DNA of 64,000 nucleotides from Tahibacter harae (GCF_024437735.1 NZ_JANFQO010000006.1:186001-250000); one strand, 5' to 3'; shown: positions 37,168-46,745, counted from the first letter of the stretch. Numbers and translations are program-made. The notes: generated from the letters alone by a model not told the origin.

Positions 37168-38412
37168 ATGCGCATTGACAAGAACCTGGTGGTCATCGGC
37201 CTCAGTGATGACGACACGGCCCACCTGCGCCTGCTGATGCGCAAGGCGGCCGATCAGTTGCAGCAGCACTGGCGCTGGGGCACCGAGGAAAAGGCCGACC
37301 TGGTCATCGTCGACACTGAATCTTTCGCCGGTCAGATGGCGCGTACCCGTTCCATCGCCGCCGGCCTGCGCTGCGCCGTGATCACCGATGATCCGGCGGC
37401 ATCCGATCAGGAATTGCGCCTGCACCGCCCGCTGAAGCTGCCCAATGTGGTCGATGTGCTCAACCGCGCCGGCGGCGGCCTGGTGCTGCTGCCGCAGATC
37501 GACGGCGGGCACGACGATCTCTACCTCGAATTTGCCGCCACGCCTTCGCGCAAGCTGGATCCGCCCGACAGCGCCCGCGCCCTGCTGCAGGATTCCGGCG
37601 CCGACCACGCCGCCAGCAGCGATGCGCTGTTCAAGCGCGACGAGAGCAGCAGCAAGCCGCGCTATTCGGTGCCGCTGACGCTGGACGAGAAGACCGAGAT
37701 CGAAGGCGTCACCGGCCATTCCCGGCGCAGCGACTACCACGTGACCGACAACGAGGCGCTGCTGGGTTCCGGCGCGCCGGGGCCGAACACATTGCCGCAG
37801 ATCCGCCGCGGCGGCAGTGTGGAAACCGGCCGCGAGAACGCGAAGTATCCGCTGCGCGCCTATCTGGAACAGTCGCTGCTGGCCGGTCCGGCCCAGCTGA
37901 AGCTGGACAATGCGCCGATCAGCCTGACGCTGGATCCCAAGAACGGCGTATTCCACACCGACGGCAACCTGGCCCAGCTGGAGCTGTACGTGCGCGAGCC
38001 GGTCTGGCGCAGCGACTGGCGCACCCTGACCACGGGCGAGATCAACCAGATCCGCGAGAACCAGCCCGCCCAGCCCTACCACAACCTGATCTGGCTGGAG
38101 GCCCTGGTCACCTCCGGCGGCCGCCTGGCGCCGCAGCTGGATCCGGGCGGCACCTACCGCCTCAAGCACTGGCTGGAGCTGGACCGCGACGTGCGCCAGC
38201 ACCAGCGCATCGCCCGCGCCATGATGCAGCCGGCGCGGCTCAACGAGATCGCTGCGAACGCCAACGTGCCCATGGCCGATGTGTTCGACGTGGTCAACGC
38301 CTACCACGCCGTCGGCATGATCGAATGGGAATCGCGCGCCTCGCTGCGGGCGCAGAAGAACGATCAGGGCGGCCTGCTGTCGCGCCTGAAGCGGCCTTTC
38401 GGCAAATCCTGA
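37168..38412 (+). CDS. pseudo-receiver plus winged-helix protein, unknown
   Basis: 414 residues from the ATG at 37168, which has a GGGGGAG...AAGGG leader; an upstream frame extension is not supported. Residues ~1-110 read like a response-regulator receiver (LVVIGLSDDD, ADLVIVDTES, then HRPLKLPNVVDVLN with the equivalent Lys). Residues ~235-345 form a mixed domain, and residues ~345-400 look like a small winged helix (LNEIAANANVPMADVFDVVN). I do not recognise a named family. A signalling or adaptor role is inferred from the domain look only. Confidence 0.7.
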   Translation: MRIDKNLVVIGLSDDDTAHLRLLMRKAADQLQQHWRWGTEEKADLVIVDTESFAGQMARTRSIAAGLRCAVITDDPAASDQELRLHRPLKLPNVVDVLNRAGGGLVLLPQIDGGHDDLYLEFAATPSRKLDPPDSARALLQDSGADHAASSDALFKRDESSSKPRYSVPLTLDEKTEIEGVTGHSRRSDYHVTDNEALLGSGAPGPNTLPQIRRGGSVETGRENAKYPLRAYLEQSLLAGPAQLKLDNAPISLTLDPKNGVFHTDGNLAQLELYVREPVWRSDWRTLTTGEINQIRENQPAQPYHNLIWLEALVTSGGRLAPQLDPGGTYRLKHWLELDRDVRQHQRIARAMMQPARLNEIAANANVPMADVFDVVNAYHAVGMIEWESRASLRAQKNDQGGLLSRLKRPFGKS

Positions 38413-38422
38413 GGCGGGCGCC

Positions 38423-39208
38423 TCAGGTACGACCGCGGCGCGGAAACCAGGGCACGAACATGCTGGTCTCGCGCTGATAGGCGCGATAGTCCTCGCCGCG
38501 CGTGCGCAGCGCCTGGGCTTCGGTATGCGGAATGCCGCTGATCCAGCGCAGCGCCGCCAGCATCAGCAGCGGCCCCAGCCAGGCCAGAGCCGCGTTGTAG
38601 GCGCCGGCGGCGATGAAGATGTAGGCGAACCAATGCAGCCATTCGAAGAAGTAGTTCGGATGGCGCGAGTAACGCCACAGCCCGCTGCGGCAGGTCTTGC
38701 CGCGGTTGCGCAGGTCGCGGCGGAAGCGGGCCAGCTGGTAGTCGGCCAGGGTCTCGCCGCACAGGCTGATAATCCAGATCACGATGCCGGCGGCCACGGC
38801 CGGCGTCATCACCTCGGCCGGGCCCTGCGCGGCCGCGTGCAGCGGCAGCGAGAACAGCACTACGGCCACGGCCTGGGCCTGGAACAGCAGGAAGAACTTG
38901 AACGGGTTGCCGCGCCAGCGCTCGCGCAGATGGCGGTAGCGGCCGTCCTCGTGCTCGGTCAGCACCCGCGCCAGGATATGCAGGCACAGGCGGCAGCCCC
39001 AGAAGCCGCCGAGCACGGCCACCGCCGCGCGCGCGACGATGCCGCCGTGGCCGCTGCCGGCGTAGAACAGCGCGCTGGCGCTCAGGCACGAGGCCCATAC
39101 CGCGTCGACCAGGCCGGCATTGCGGGTGGCCAGCTGCAGCAGCCAGGCCAGGAACATGGCGACGGCTGCGGCGATCCAGACCACCAGCACATCTTGGCTA
39201 TCGATCAT
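38423..39208 (-). CDS. DUF1295 / steroid 5-alpha-reductase-like membrane protein
   Basis: 261 residues from the ATG at 39208. Six or seven membrane segments. The C-terminal part has the family block GLWRYSRHPNYFFEWLHWF, in which the R-HPNY-E residues bind the cofactor in isoprenylcysteine methyltransferase and steroid-reductase relatives. It probably modifies a lipid-like substrate at the inner membrane. It converges with the pseudo-receiver gene, with 10 nt between stops. Residues before position 1 of this start are Arg/Pro-rich and unlikely to be translated. Confidence 0.85.
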   Translation of the reverse strand: MIDSQDVLVVWIAAAVAMFLAWLLQLATRNAGLVDAVWASCLSASALFYAGSGHGGIVARAAVAVLGGFWGCRLCLHILARVLTEHEDGRYRHLRERWRGNPFKFFLLFQAQAVAVVLFSLPLHAAAQGPAEVMTPAVAAGIVIWIISLCGETLADYQLARFRRDLRNRGKTCRSGLWRYSRHPNYFFEWLHWFAYIFIAAGAYNAALAWLGPLLMLAALRWISGIPHTEAQALRTRGEDYRAYQRETSMFVPWFPRRGRT

Positions 39209-39479
39209 GACTCGGCACTCTCTGCCCGGGCGGCGGCGCAGCCCGCCCGGCGGCAGTCGGCCGCGGCGGACGCGGCAACGGGGCAGTGAAACCAGCGGAT
39301 CCGTCGGGCGGATCCGGCACGGGCCGCAGCGTGCCTGCGGCAGCGTGAAGAGCGGGCGACGGCGCGGCCGCGGGCTGCGCGCCCGTGCATTTCGCCACAT
39401 TGCGGCGCGACGGCCTGGCTGGATAGGGCGCGGCCGGCGCGGCTGCGGGCGCGGCCGGACGCTTCCCTGTGCGGCGCGC

Positions 39480-39956
39480 TCACGCCGTGGCCGCGGCCTG
39501 GCCTTCCAGTTGCGGGTTCACTTCCACTTCGGTCTTGGCCGAGTTGGCGATGAAGCAGTTCGCATGCGCGCGGTGGTGCAGCGCCTGCAGTTCCTCGGTC
39601 GTGGGGATCTTGTCGCCGGAAAAGCGCGTGCGCGGATTGAGCACGGCGCGCGTCACCGCCGGCTTGCCTTCGGCGTTCTTGTCCAGGATCGCCACCGCGT
39701 CGTCGCTGTAGCTTTCGAGCACATAGCCGCGGTTGGAGGCCAGCGCGAGGAAGGTCAGCATGTGGCAGGACGACAGCGCCGCCAGCAGCAGTTCCTCCGG
39801 ATCGGTGGCGTCGCCCAGGCCGCCGTAGCCGGGCGCGGCGGAGTTGGTCAGCTGCTGGCCGCGCTCGAAGCGCAGGCGGTGTTCGCGCACGTAGTTGCCG
39901 CGTTCGAAGGCGGCGCCGTTGCGTTGCCAGCTGAGCGCGGTGCGGTGTTCGGACAT
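39480..39956 (-). CDS. OsmC family peroxiredoxin-like protein
   Basis: 158 residues. Two redox Cys are in the family positions: SSCHMLTFLALA and HANCFIANSA; the E in DPEELLLAALSSC is also conserved. OsmC/Ohr-type proteins reduce organic hydroperoxides in the cytoplasm using dithiol reductants. The closest type is the OsmC/YhfA-like group rather than Ohr. It is divergent from the pseudouridine synthase gene across 102 bp. Confidence 0.9.
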   Translation of the reverse strand: MSEHRTALSWQRNGAAFERGNYVREHRLRFERGQQLTNSAAPGYGGLGDATDPEELLLAALSSCHMLTFLALASNRGYVLESYSDDAVAILDKNAEGKPAVTRAVLNPRTRFSGDKIPTTEELQALHHRAHANCFIANSAKTEVEVNPQLEGQAAATA

Positions 39957-40058
39957 GGTGTGGCCTCGGGGCGTGATGGACGGAACAGGCGCTGCAGGCC
40001 GCATCATGACGCGGCCGCGGCCTTTGACGAAAGCCGGCGCTTGCGGCAGCGTGTGCGC

Positions 40059-40919
40059 ATGCCTGCCTTTCCTCCGTCGCGGCGCCACGGCGCAGCCAAA
40101 AAAACCGCCGCCGGCGCGGCAAGAAAATCCGCCGCCGGGGCGACGAAGAAACCCGCCGTGGCCGGTGCGGCGGGCAAAAGCGCGCCTTCCGCCGGCGCAA
40201 CGCGGCATGGCCTGGCCCGCGTGATCTCCAAGCGCGGCTACTGCTCGCGCAGCCAGGCCGAGGTCCTGGTGCGCGCCGGACGAGTGAGCCTCAACGGCCG
40301 CCTGGTGCGCGACCCGGAAACGCCGGCACGGCTGGACGCCGACCGCATCAGCGTCGACGGCCACGACATTGCTGCGGCGGCCAGCGTATGGATCATGCTC
40401 AACAAGCCGCGCGGCCTGGTCACGACCACGCGCGACGAGCAGGGCCGCGACACGGTCTATGCGCTGCTCGACGATGCATCATTGCCCTGGCTGGCGCCGG
40501 TGGGCCGGCTGGACAAGGCCAGCGAAGGCCTGCTGCTGTTCAGCAACGACAGCGCGGCCGCGGCGCGCCTGGCCGCGCCGGAAAGCGAGATCCGCAAGAC
40601 CTACCACGTGCAGATCGACTGCGTGCCCGCGGCAGCGCTGCTCGACCAGCTGCGCGCCGGCGTGCGCGAGGGCGGCGAGCTGCTGGCGGCGAAATCGGTG
40701 CAGTTGCTGCGCAGCGGCGGGAAGAACGCCTGGCTGGAGATCGTGCTGGACGAAGGCCGCAACCGGCATATCCGCCGCCTGCTCGCCGCGCACGGCATAG
40801 GCGTGCTGCGGCTGGTGCGCGTGGCGATAGGGCCGCTGGCCCTGGGCGAACTGGCCAAGGGCCAGTGGCGCCGGCTGGGCGCGGATGAAATCGCCGCGCT
40901 GGTTTCAACGGCCGGCTAG
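40059..40919 (+). CDS. 23S/16S rRNA pseudouridine synthase (RsuA/RluB family)
   Basis: 286 residues. The N-terminal ~50 residues are a Lys/Ala-rich tail likely to contact RNA; then an S4 domain (ARVISKRGYCSRSQAEVLVR) and the catalytic domain with VGRLDKASEGLLLFSND, where the Asp is the catalytic nucleophile. The target is one uridine of 23S (RluB/RluF) or 16S (RsuA) rRNA; the S4 plus basic tail points to RluB, but this is not certain. The ATG lacks a clear ribosome site. Confidence 0.9.
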   Translation: MPAFPPSRRHGAAKKTAAGAARKSAAGATKKPAVAGAAGKSAPSAGATRHGLARVISKRGYCSRSQAEVLVRAGRVSLNGRLVRDPETPARLDADRISVDGHDIAAAASVWIMLNKPRGLVTTTRDEQGRDTVYALLDDASLPWLAPVGRLDKASEGLLLFSNDSAAAARLAAPESEIRKTYHVQIDCVPAAALLDQLRAGVREGGELLAAKSVQLLRSGGKNAWLEIVLDEGRNRHIRRLLAAHGIGVLRLVRVAIGPLALGELAKGQWRRLGADEIAALVSTAG

Positions 40920-41092
40920 CCGCGCCGGCGCCGTGGAGGCAGCGCGAAAAAAACGGGCCCGGGTAAAGTCCGCGCCCGGCGGGATCTGTGCCGGCAGCGG
41001 AAAGCCGTCCGCCGGGCAGGATCGGTGCGGCTTCGCGTAATCCGCGCGGGCAGCGGATTACGCAGCGGCCTTCCGCTGCCCGTGCGCAGGGA

Positions 41093-42286
41093 TCAGTGCT
41101 TCAGCACGCCGAGCTTGCGCCCGACCTTGGTGAACGCCGCCACGGCCTGGTCGATCTGCTCCGGCGTGTGCGCCGCGCTCATCTGCGTGCGTATGCGCGC
41201 CTGGCCCTGCGGCACCACCGGGTAGAAGAAGCCGATCACGTAGATGCCTTCGTCCAGCAGCTGGCGCGCGAATTCCTGCGCCAGCTTGGCGTCGTACAGC
41301 ATCACCGGCACGATGGCGTGGTTGCCCGGGCGCAGGTCGAAGCCGGCGGCGCTCATTCCGGCGCGGAAGCGGTTGGCATTGGCCTCGACCCGGTCGCGCA
41401 GCGCGGTGGAACGGCTGAGGATCTCGAACACCTTCAGCGAAGCCGCCACCAGCGGCGGCGGCAGGGTATTGGAGAACAGATACGGGCGCGAGCGCTGGCG
41501 CAGCAGGTCGATGATCTCGCGCCGGCCGGTGGTGAAGCCGCCGGAGCCGCCGCCCAGGGCCTTGCCCAGGGTCGAGGTATACACATCCACCTTGTCCATG
41601 ACCCCGTGCAGCTCGGCCGAGCCGCGGCCGGTGGGGCCGACGAAGCCGGTGGCATGGGAATCGTCCACCATCAGCAGCGCGTTGTACTTCTCCTTCAGCG
41701 CGACGATCTCGTCCAGCTTGGCGATATAGCCGTCCATGGAGAACACGCCGTCGGTGGCGATCAGGCGGGTGCGCCGCTGCTGCGTCTCCGCCAGGTGCTT
41801 TTCCAGTTCCGCCATGTCGCCGTTGGCGTAGCGGCGGCGCTCGGCCTTGCACAGGCGTATGCCGTCGATGATGGAAGCGTGGTTGAGCGCGTCGGAGATC
41901 ACCGCGTCCTGCTCGGACAGGATGGTCTCGAACAGGCCGCCGTTGGCGTCGAAGCAGCTGGTGTAGAGGATGGTGTCCTCGGTGCCGAAGAAGCGCGAGA
42001 TGGCCGCTTCCAGTTCCTTGTGCAGATCCTGCGTGCCGCAGATGAAGCGCACCGAGGCGAGGCCGAAGCCATGGCTGTCCAGCGCCGCCTTGGCCGCTTC
42101 GATGATCTCGCGGTTGTCGGCCAGGCCGAGGTAGTTGTTGGCGCAGAAGTTCAGCACCTGGCGGCCGTCGGCGGTGGCGATGGCGGAGGACTGCGGCGTG
42201 GTGATGATGCGCTCGGTCTTGTACAGGCCCTGTTCGCGGATCTGTTCCAGTTCGGCGGTGAGGCGGTCGCGGGCGGCGTAGTCCAT
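41093..42286 (-). CDS. kbl: glycine C-acetyltransferase (2-amino-3-ketobutyrate CoA ligase)
   Basis: 397 residues from the ATG at 42286, the usual length; a 20-residue upstream extension is not protein-like. Class II PLP enzyme blocks: [27 protein letters not shown] and the PLP Lys in [14 protein letters not shown]. It cleaves 2-amino-3-ketobutyrate with CoA to glycine and acetyl-CoA, the second step of threonine breakdown after threonine dehydrogenase. In many bacteria it is next to tdh; here tdh lies 4.5 kb to the right in the same orientation. Confidence 0.96.
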   Translation of the reverse strand: MDYAARDRLTAELEQIREQGLYKTERIITTPQSSAIATADGRQVLNFCANNYLGLADNREIIEAAKAALDSHGFGLASVRFICGTQDLHKELEAAISRFFGTEDTILYTSCFDANGGLFETILSEQDAVISDALNHASIIDGIRLCKAERRRYANGDMAELEKHLAETQQRRTRLIATDGVFSMDGYIAKLDEIVALKEKYNALLMVDDSHATGFVGPTGRGSAELHGVMDKVDVYTSTLGKALGGGSGGFTTGRREIIDLLRQRSRPYLFSNTLPPPLVAASLKVFEILSRSTALRDRVEANANRFRAGMSAAGFDLRPGNHAIVPVMLYDAKLAQEFARQLLDEGIYVIGFFYPVVPQGQARIRTQMSAAHTPEQIDQAVAAFTKVGRKLGVLKH

Positions 42287-42394
42287 GGCGGTCTCGCGGA
42301 AGGGAAAGATGCGGATTGTGCGGCATGCGCGGCGCCAGCCCAACACCGGCCGGTTTTGCTAGGCTGACCCATTCCGTGGGAAGGAAGCAGGAAC

Positions 42395-43588
42395 ATGCAC
42401 AGTCGGGTTCGCTGGGGAATGTTGCTCGGGCTGGCGCTGGCCGCGTCCTTGGCGCAGGCACAGGAACAGCAACGGCCGCAGCCGAGGAAGGTCCCGCCGG
42501 AGGTGCTGGCCCTGATCCAGGACGATGATCCCTTCCCGCTGCCGCGCCACCTCAGCGCCGAGGAACGCCGCCGCTGGCGCCTGCCCGAGCTGCAGCGCAC
42601 GCCGCTGGCGCCGCCGGCCGGCCCGGTGCGCGCCCAGGCCGAATACGAGGACAACAGCGGCCTGCTGGTGCGCTGGGGCTCGATGAACGCGCTGCTGACC
42701 GAGATGATCGTCGCGATCACGACGGGTGACCCGGAGGCGCTGGTCTACGTGGTCGTGACCGGTTCCACGCAGCAGAACAGCGCCAGCTCCATCCTGAGCG
42801 GTGCCGGTGCGGTCATGAGCCGGGTACGTTTTGTCAGCCAGGGCTGCAGCGGCGGCGGCTGCAGCGTATGGATGCGCGACTACGGTCCGCGCTTCGTCGA
42901 CGACCACGGCCGGCGCGGCGCGGTGGACCACGTCTACAACCGGCCGCGGCCGGTGGACGATCTGTTCCCGGGCGTATGGGCGACGTACTCGGGCGAGCCC
43001 AAGTACGACATCCCGCTCACCCACGGCGGCGGCAATTTCCACTTGTTCCGCAACCGCGATGCGTTCATGACGCGGCTGATCGTGAACGAAAACCCGGGCC
43101 TGAGCGAGCAGCAGATCAAGGATTACTACCGCGATTACCAGGGCCTGGACCTGACCCTGACCGATCCGTTCCCGGCCAGCTACGATTCCACCCAGCACAT
43201 CGACATGTGGATGCTGCCGCTGGCCGACGATAAGGTCCTGATCAGCCGCCACGCCAGCAGCGACGGCGTGCCGTATACGGTGACCGAGAACACCGCCGCC
43301 CTGCTGGCATCGCGCGGCTATACCGTCTACCGCACCCCGGCCTGGCGCGCGGATTTCACCCACTTCACCTATGCCAACGCGGTGCTGCTGAACAAGCTGG
43401 CCCTGGTCTGCCAGTTCGATGGTTATCCCACCGAGAACGCCGCGGCGCTGACGACCTTCACCCAGGCCCTGCCCGAGCGCACGGTGGTCGGAGTGAACTG
43501 CAGCGACATCATCGGCCTGTCCGGCGCGATTCATTGCATCGTCATGCACGTGCCGGATCTGGTGTTCCGCGACGGCATGGACGATTGA
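42395..43588 (+). CDS. secreted peptidyl-arginine deiminase-like (PAD_porph) protein
   Basis: 397 residues. Signal peptide ending at AQA (about residue 22). The guanidino-group modifying fold is clear: WMRDYGPRFV, HGGGNFH, HIDMWMLPL (catalytic His and Asp), YANAVLL, and the catalytic Cys in SGAIHCIVMHVP. This is the agmatine deiminase / Porphyromonas peptidyl-arginine deiminase superfamily. Cytoplasmic agmatine deiminase lacks a signal peptide, so an extracellular or periplasmic peptide citrullinating role is more likely. No polyamine genes are beside it. Substrate is not proven. Confidence 0.88.
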   Translation: MHSRVRWGMLLGLALAASLAQAQEQQRPQPRKVPPEVLALIQDDDPFPLPRHLSAEERRRWRLPELQRTPLAPPAGPVRAQAEYEDNSGLLVRWGSMNALLTEMIVAITTGDPEALVYVVVTGSTQQNSASSILSGAGAVMSRVRFVSQGCSGGGCSVWMRDYGPRFVDDHGRRGAVDHVYNRPRPVDDLFPGVWATYSGEPKYDIPLTHGGGNFHLFRNRDAFMTRLIVNENPGLSEQQIKDYYRDYQGLDLTLTDPFPASYDSTQHIDMWMLPLADDKVLISRHASSDGVPYTVTENTAALLASRGYTVYRTPAWRADFTHFTYANAVLLNKLALVCQFDGYPTENAAALTTFTQALPERTVVGVNCSDIIGLSGAIHCIVMHVPDLVFRDGMDD

Positions 43589-43705
43589 GGCGCCGGGCGG
43601 CGGACGGATTGCCGGAATGCGGCAGAGGGAAACCGGAGATCGCCAGGCAGGCGTTGTCCGCCCGCTCCGCGGATGCCGGTTTCGCGTGCGCTCCGCGCGC
43701 CGCGC

Positions 43706-44449
43706 TCAGCAGCCTTGCGGTATCGGCTGCACCGTGCAGATGGTCAGCTGCAGCAGTTTGCCCTCGGTATCGTCGCGGAAGATGATGATGTTGTTGACCT
43801 GCGGCCCCACGCGGACCTGGCCGAACTGGCCGATATCCGGATTGATGGTCCATACGATCTGATTGGTGCCCAGCTGCGGCGTGGTCGCGCGCAGCGGAAT
43901 CAGCAGCTCCAGCCAGAAACCCTGGTGCATGCCCCAGCCGCCGCTGCCGCCCAGGCCGCCGTGGGGCGGCGCGATGCGCAGGCCGTTCGCGCTATTGGGG
44001 AACGTGGTCGGGCAGCCGTATTCGGGGTCGGTGCCCAGATTGAACAAGTTGGTCTGGCTGCGCGAGAAGCAGAAAGTCGGATCGTTCGCCGATACCGCCG
44101 TCTGCACGCCCGGCGGCAGCGACAGCTCGATGCCGACCGCGCTGCCGGTGCAGGGATTGCCCGGATGGCCGAGCACCAGATGGGTGTAGAACACCTCGCC
44201 CACGGCCGGGGTCAGGTTCGGCGGCAGCAGGCTGTAGCCGGTATAGCCCGAGACGCGGGTCTCGATCTGCCCGGTGATGCAATTGACGTTGCTGGCGATA
44301 TTGAAATTGGGCACGCCGTCGGCCCAGGGCAGCACCACGTCGGGCTGCGGCGGACCGCTGCCCAGCAGCGGCATGGCGGCCTGCGAGTTCATTGCGGCCA
44401 GCACCAGCGGCAAGACGGCGAGCGAGGCGGACACGGTGAGGCGGGACAT
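43706..44449 (-). CDS. secreted protein of unknown function
   Basis: 247 residues. Signal peptide MSRLTVSASLAVLPLVLAA... ends near AMNSQA. The mature part is Gly/Pro-rich with five Cys (NVNCITGQIE, GNPCTGSAV, PTFCFSRSQ, YGCPTTFP and the C-terminal Cys) that could form disulfides in the periplasm or outside. I do not recognise the family. It converges on the deiminase-like gene (117 bp between stops) and follows the ECF sigma factor in the same orientation with a repeat between. Confidence 0.65.
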   Translation of the reverse strand: MSRLTVSASLAVLPLVLAAMNSQAAMPLLGSGPPQPDVVLPWADGVPNFNIASNVNCITGQIETRVSGYTGYSLLPPNLTPAVGEVFYTHLVLGHPGNPCTGSAVGIELSLPPGVQTAVSANDPTFCFSRSQTNLFNLGTDPEYGCPTTFPNSANGLRIAPPHGGLGGSGGWGMHQGFWLELLIPLRATTPQLGTNQIVWTINPDIGQFGQVRVGPQVNNIIIFRDDTEGKLLQLTICTVQPIPQGC

Positions 44450-44523
44450 GGGCGGCTCCGGGGCGGACAGGGGTTGCTTGTCCTTACGCGGAGTGGCCGT
44501 CAAAAGCTTAAGGCCGGGATGGG

Positions 44524-44596
44524 GGATTCGGGATTGGTTGCCTGCGAAAGCCGGCGGGATGCGCTTTTGCGAATCCCGAATCCGCAATCCCGCGTC
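44524..44596. repeat. inverted pair of GGATTCGGGATT repeats
   Basis: GGATTCGGGATT (44524-44535) is perfectly mirrored by AATCCCGAATCC (44572-44583); the right half goes on GCAATCCCGCG to 44593. It occupies the gap between the ECF sigma factor and the secreted protein. Could act as a terminator-like hairpin, but no T-run is seen. Confidence 0.7.
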
Positions 44597-44597
44597 T

Positions 44598-45164
44598 TCA
44601 GGCCTCCATCGCCACCCGCAGCCAGGCCCGTGCCAGGCGCAGGTCGCGGTCCACCGTGCCTTCGGAGACTTCCAGCGCGGCGGCGATCTCGGCGCGGGAG
44701 AAGCCGCCGAAATAGACCAGTTCCACCGTCCTGGCGCGGCGCTGGTCGGTGCGGCCGAGTTCGGCCAGGGCGTCGTCCACGCGCAGCAGCTGGGTGTCCA
44801 CGTCCTCGGCCGGCAGCTGTTCGGCGGCGGCGGAGATTTCCACCCGTTCCACCGAGCCGCCGCGCTTGCCGGCCTGGCGCCGGCGCGCGGCGTCGACCAG
44901 GATCTGGCGCGTGGCCTGGGCCACAACGTGGAAGAAATGGCGCCGGTCTTCCCAGGCCGCGTCCGTGTCGAGCAGGCGCATCAGGGCTTCGTGGGCGACT
45001 TCGGTCGGGGTAAGGGTCGCCCCCGGCGCGCCGCGCAGGGAACTGGCCGCGATCGCGCGCACCTGCTGGTAGACCAGGTTCACCACGCTGTCCCGGGCCG
45101 CTTCGTCGCCGGCTTCCCAGGCGCGCAGCAGTTGGGTGATGGGTTGCGCAGACGTGGCCATCAT
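44598..45164 (-). CDS. ECF-type RNA polymerase sigma factor
   Basis: 188 residues. Region 2 covers ITQLLRAWEAGDEAARDSV ... FFHVVAQATRQILVDAARRR and region 4 LGRTDQRRARTVELVYFGGF then SRAEIAAALEVSEGTVDRDL, typical of the ECF group found in Xanthomonads, Acidobacteria and Planctomycetes (TIGR02999 style) that have no separate anti-sigma gene. No anti-sigma factor follows or precedes here. Its targets are unknown; the neighbouring secreted-protein gene at 43706 is a candidate. Confidence 0.88.
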   Translation of the reverse strand: MMATSAQPITQLLRAWEAGDEAARDSVVNLVYQQVRAIAASSLRGAPGATLTPTEVAHEALMRLLDTDAAWEDRRHFFHVVAQATRQILVDAARRRQAGKRGGSVERVEISAAAEQLPAEDVDTQLLRVDDALAELGRTDQRRARTVELVYFGGFSRAEIAAALEVSEGTVDRDLRLARAWLRVAMEA

Positions 45165-45278
45165 GAACGCGGTTACCCGGCAGGCCGGCGGCGGCCGGCG
45201 CGGGCATTATCGCGGTGTCGCGGCGCGGTATCGCCCGGGCGTGCCACAGTCACGGCGTCGACCAGGTCACATTTGGTT

Positions 45279-46745
45279 TCACAGGCAGGCGGCGGTTTCC
45301 GCCACGTCGCCCACGCAGAGCTGCGGCGCCGGTGCCGGATGGGCAGCGTCCGGCAGGCCCTGGGACAGGTCTTCCGCATACGCCGGCGCGCCGGGGTAGG
45401 GCGTGCGCAGGCTCAGGTTCCAGCCGCGCGCGGCCAGTGCGCGCTGGGCGCCGATCGAGGCTTCGCCGCCGATCAGCACGGTCTTGTCCTCGACGCGGAA
45501 CTGTGGCGCGGCGAAAAACTCGGCCATGTCGCCGGTCCAGCTCAGCCAGTCCAGCGGCAGCGGCAGCAGCAGGCGGCCATCCTCGCCGCGCCAGACGATG
45601 GCCGCGCCGACCACCGACAGTTCGCCGCCGTGGCCGCCCTGGGCGCGGATCAGGCGCAGGGCGTTGACCAGGTAGCGCGCTTCCAGCTCCGAGCGCGTGC
45701 CGGTGCCAATCTCGATCAGGTCATTGCAGCCCCTGGCCGGCCTGAGCCCGTCCAGCTCGTCGGCCAGGGCCGTGCGCAGGCTGTCGTTGAAGCCGCCGCG
45801 GCGCACGAACTGGCGCACGGCGAAATCGTCGCTGCACCACTGCGCCAGTCGGCTGCGGTTCTTCTCGCGCAGGTTTTCCTCATCCAGCTCCCAGACCAGG
45901 GAATTGAGCCGGCCGCCGACGGAAATCACTTCCGCCGCGCTGCCGCCGACCGCGTCCAGGGCCGCGCCGCCGCTGAAATTGCCGGCTACCGCGGCCCAGG
46001 CCAGCGCGTCCAGGCGCTCGCGCAGCAGCGGATTGCTGGAGCTGGGATCCACGCCCAGGTGCCGGGCCATTTCGCGGCGCATCTTGGAATAGTCGAGCTG
46101 GCGCTTGATCTCGCGGCCCACTTCCTTGCCGGCGCTGCCGTACCAGGGCTTGTCCCTGGGTGTTCCGGCCTCGCCCGGCAGCGGCGCGCGGGCCGCTGCC
46201 AGGGGCGCCTGGGCACCGCCGAAGGGATCGCCGTCGCTGCCCAGCTTGCGCGCGATGCGGTCGCTGGCGGACTGGGCGCGGTTGCTCCAGCGTTCCACCT
46301 GCTTGCGGAAATAGCGCGCCACGCCGCGCGGCAGGCCGGCGACGGTGTCGATGGGATTGCTCACCACCTGCCACACCGATTTGCCGGTCTTCTCGAACCG
46401 TTGCGCCAGCGCATGCGCAAAGGCGGCGCTGCGGCTGGCCCGCTCCAGCACCTCGATGGCCGGCATTTCGGCCTGGCGTATGGCCAGCAGTTCCACGCTG
46501 TCGGCGCTGAGTTCGCCATAGGGCGTGCGCAGGCTGAAGCGCGCCATGTAGCCGTGCACCTGGGCCTGCGGCGCGACGGTGACGTTGGGTGCGGCCAGCA
46601 GCGCCGGCTGCACGATGGCGGCGGCGTCCAGCAGCGGTTCGGTTTCCTGCGGGCTGCGTTGCGCGCCATCCTCGGCGGCGGCGGCGGCCGCCAGCAGGCA
46701 CAGTACCGGCGCCCATGACAGGCGCCGGCCGTATCGCGTACTCAC
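45279..46745 (-). CDS. secreted protein of unknown function, tdh-linked
   Basis: 488 residues. Signal peptide ending near AAAA-EDGAQ. Long helical and Ala/Arg-rich body, no catalytic motif that I can name; two widely spaced Cys in the C-terminal half (RLAQWCSDDF, RGCNDLIEI) and a C-terminal LCVGDVAETAAC. It starts 7 nt after the tdh stop, so both are probably on one transcript, an odd pairing of a cytoplasmic threonine enzyme with an exported unknown protein. Confidence 0.65.
   Translation of the reverse strand: MSTRYGRRLSWAPVLCLLAAAAAAEDGAQRSPQETEPLLDAAAIVQPALLAAPNVTVAPQAQVHGYMARFSLRTPYGELSADSVELLAIRQAEMPAIEVLERASRSAAFAHALAQRFEKTGKSVWQVVSNPIDTVAGLPRGVARYFRKQVERWSNRAQSASDRIARKLGSDGDPFGGAQAPLAAARAPLPGEAGTPRDKPWYGSAGKEVGREIKRQLDYSKMRREMARHLGVDPSSSNPLLRERLDALAWAAVAGNFSGGAALDAVGGSAAEVISVGGRLNSLVWELDEENLREKNRSRLAQWCSDDFAVRQFVRRGGFNDSLRTALADELDGLRPARGCNDLIEIGTGTRSELEARYLVNALRLIRAQGGHGGELSVVGAAIVWRGEDGRLLLPLPLDWLSWTGDMAEFFAAPQFRVEDKTVLIGGEASIGAQRALAARGWNLSLRTPYPGAPAYAEDLSQGLPDAAHPAPAPQLCVGDVAETAACL

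Noticed and set aside
40920-41092. Possible RNA gene after the pseudouridine synthase
   Set aside because: No tRNA-like cloverleaf or strong stem was found; only GC-rich spacer.
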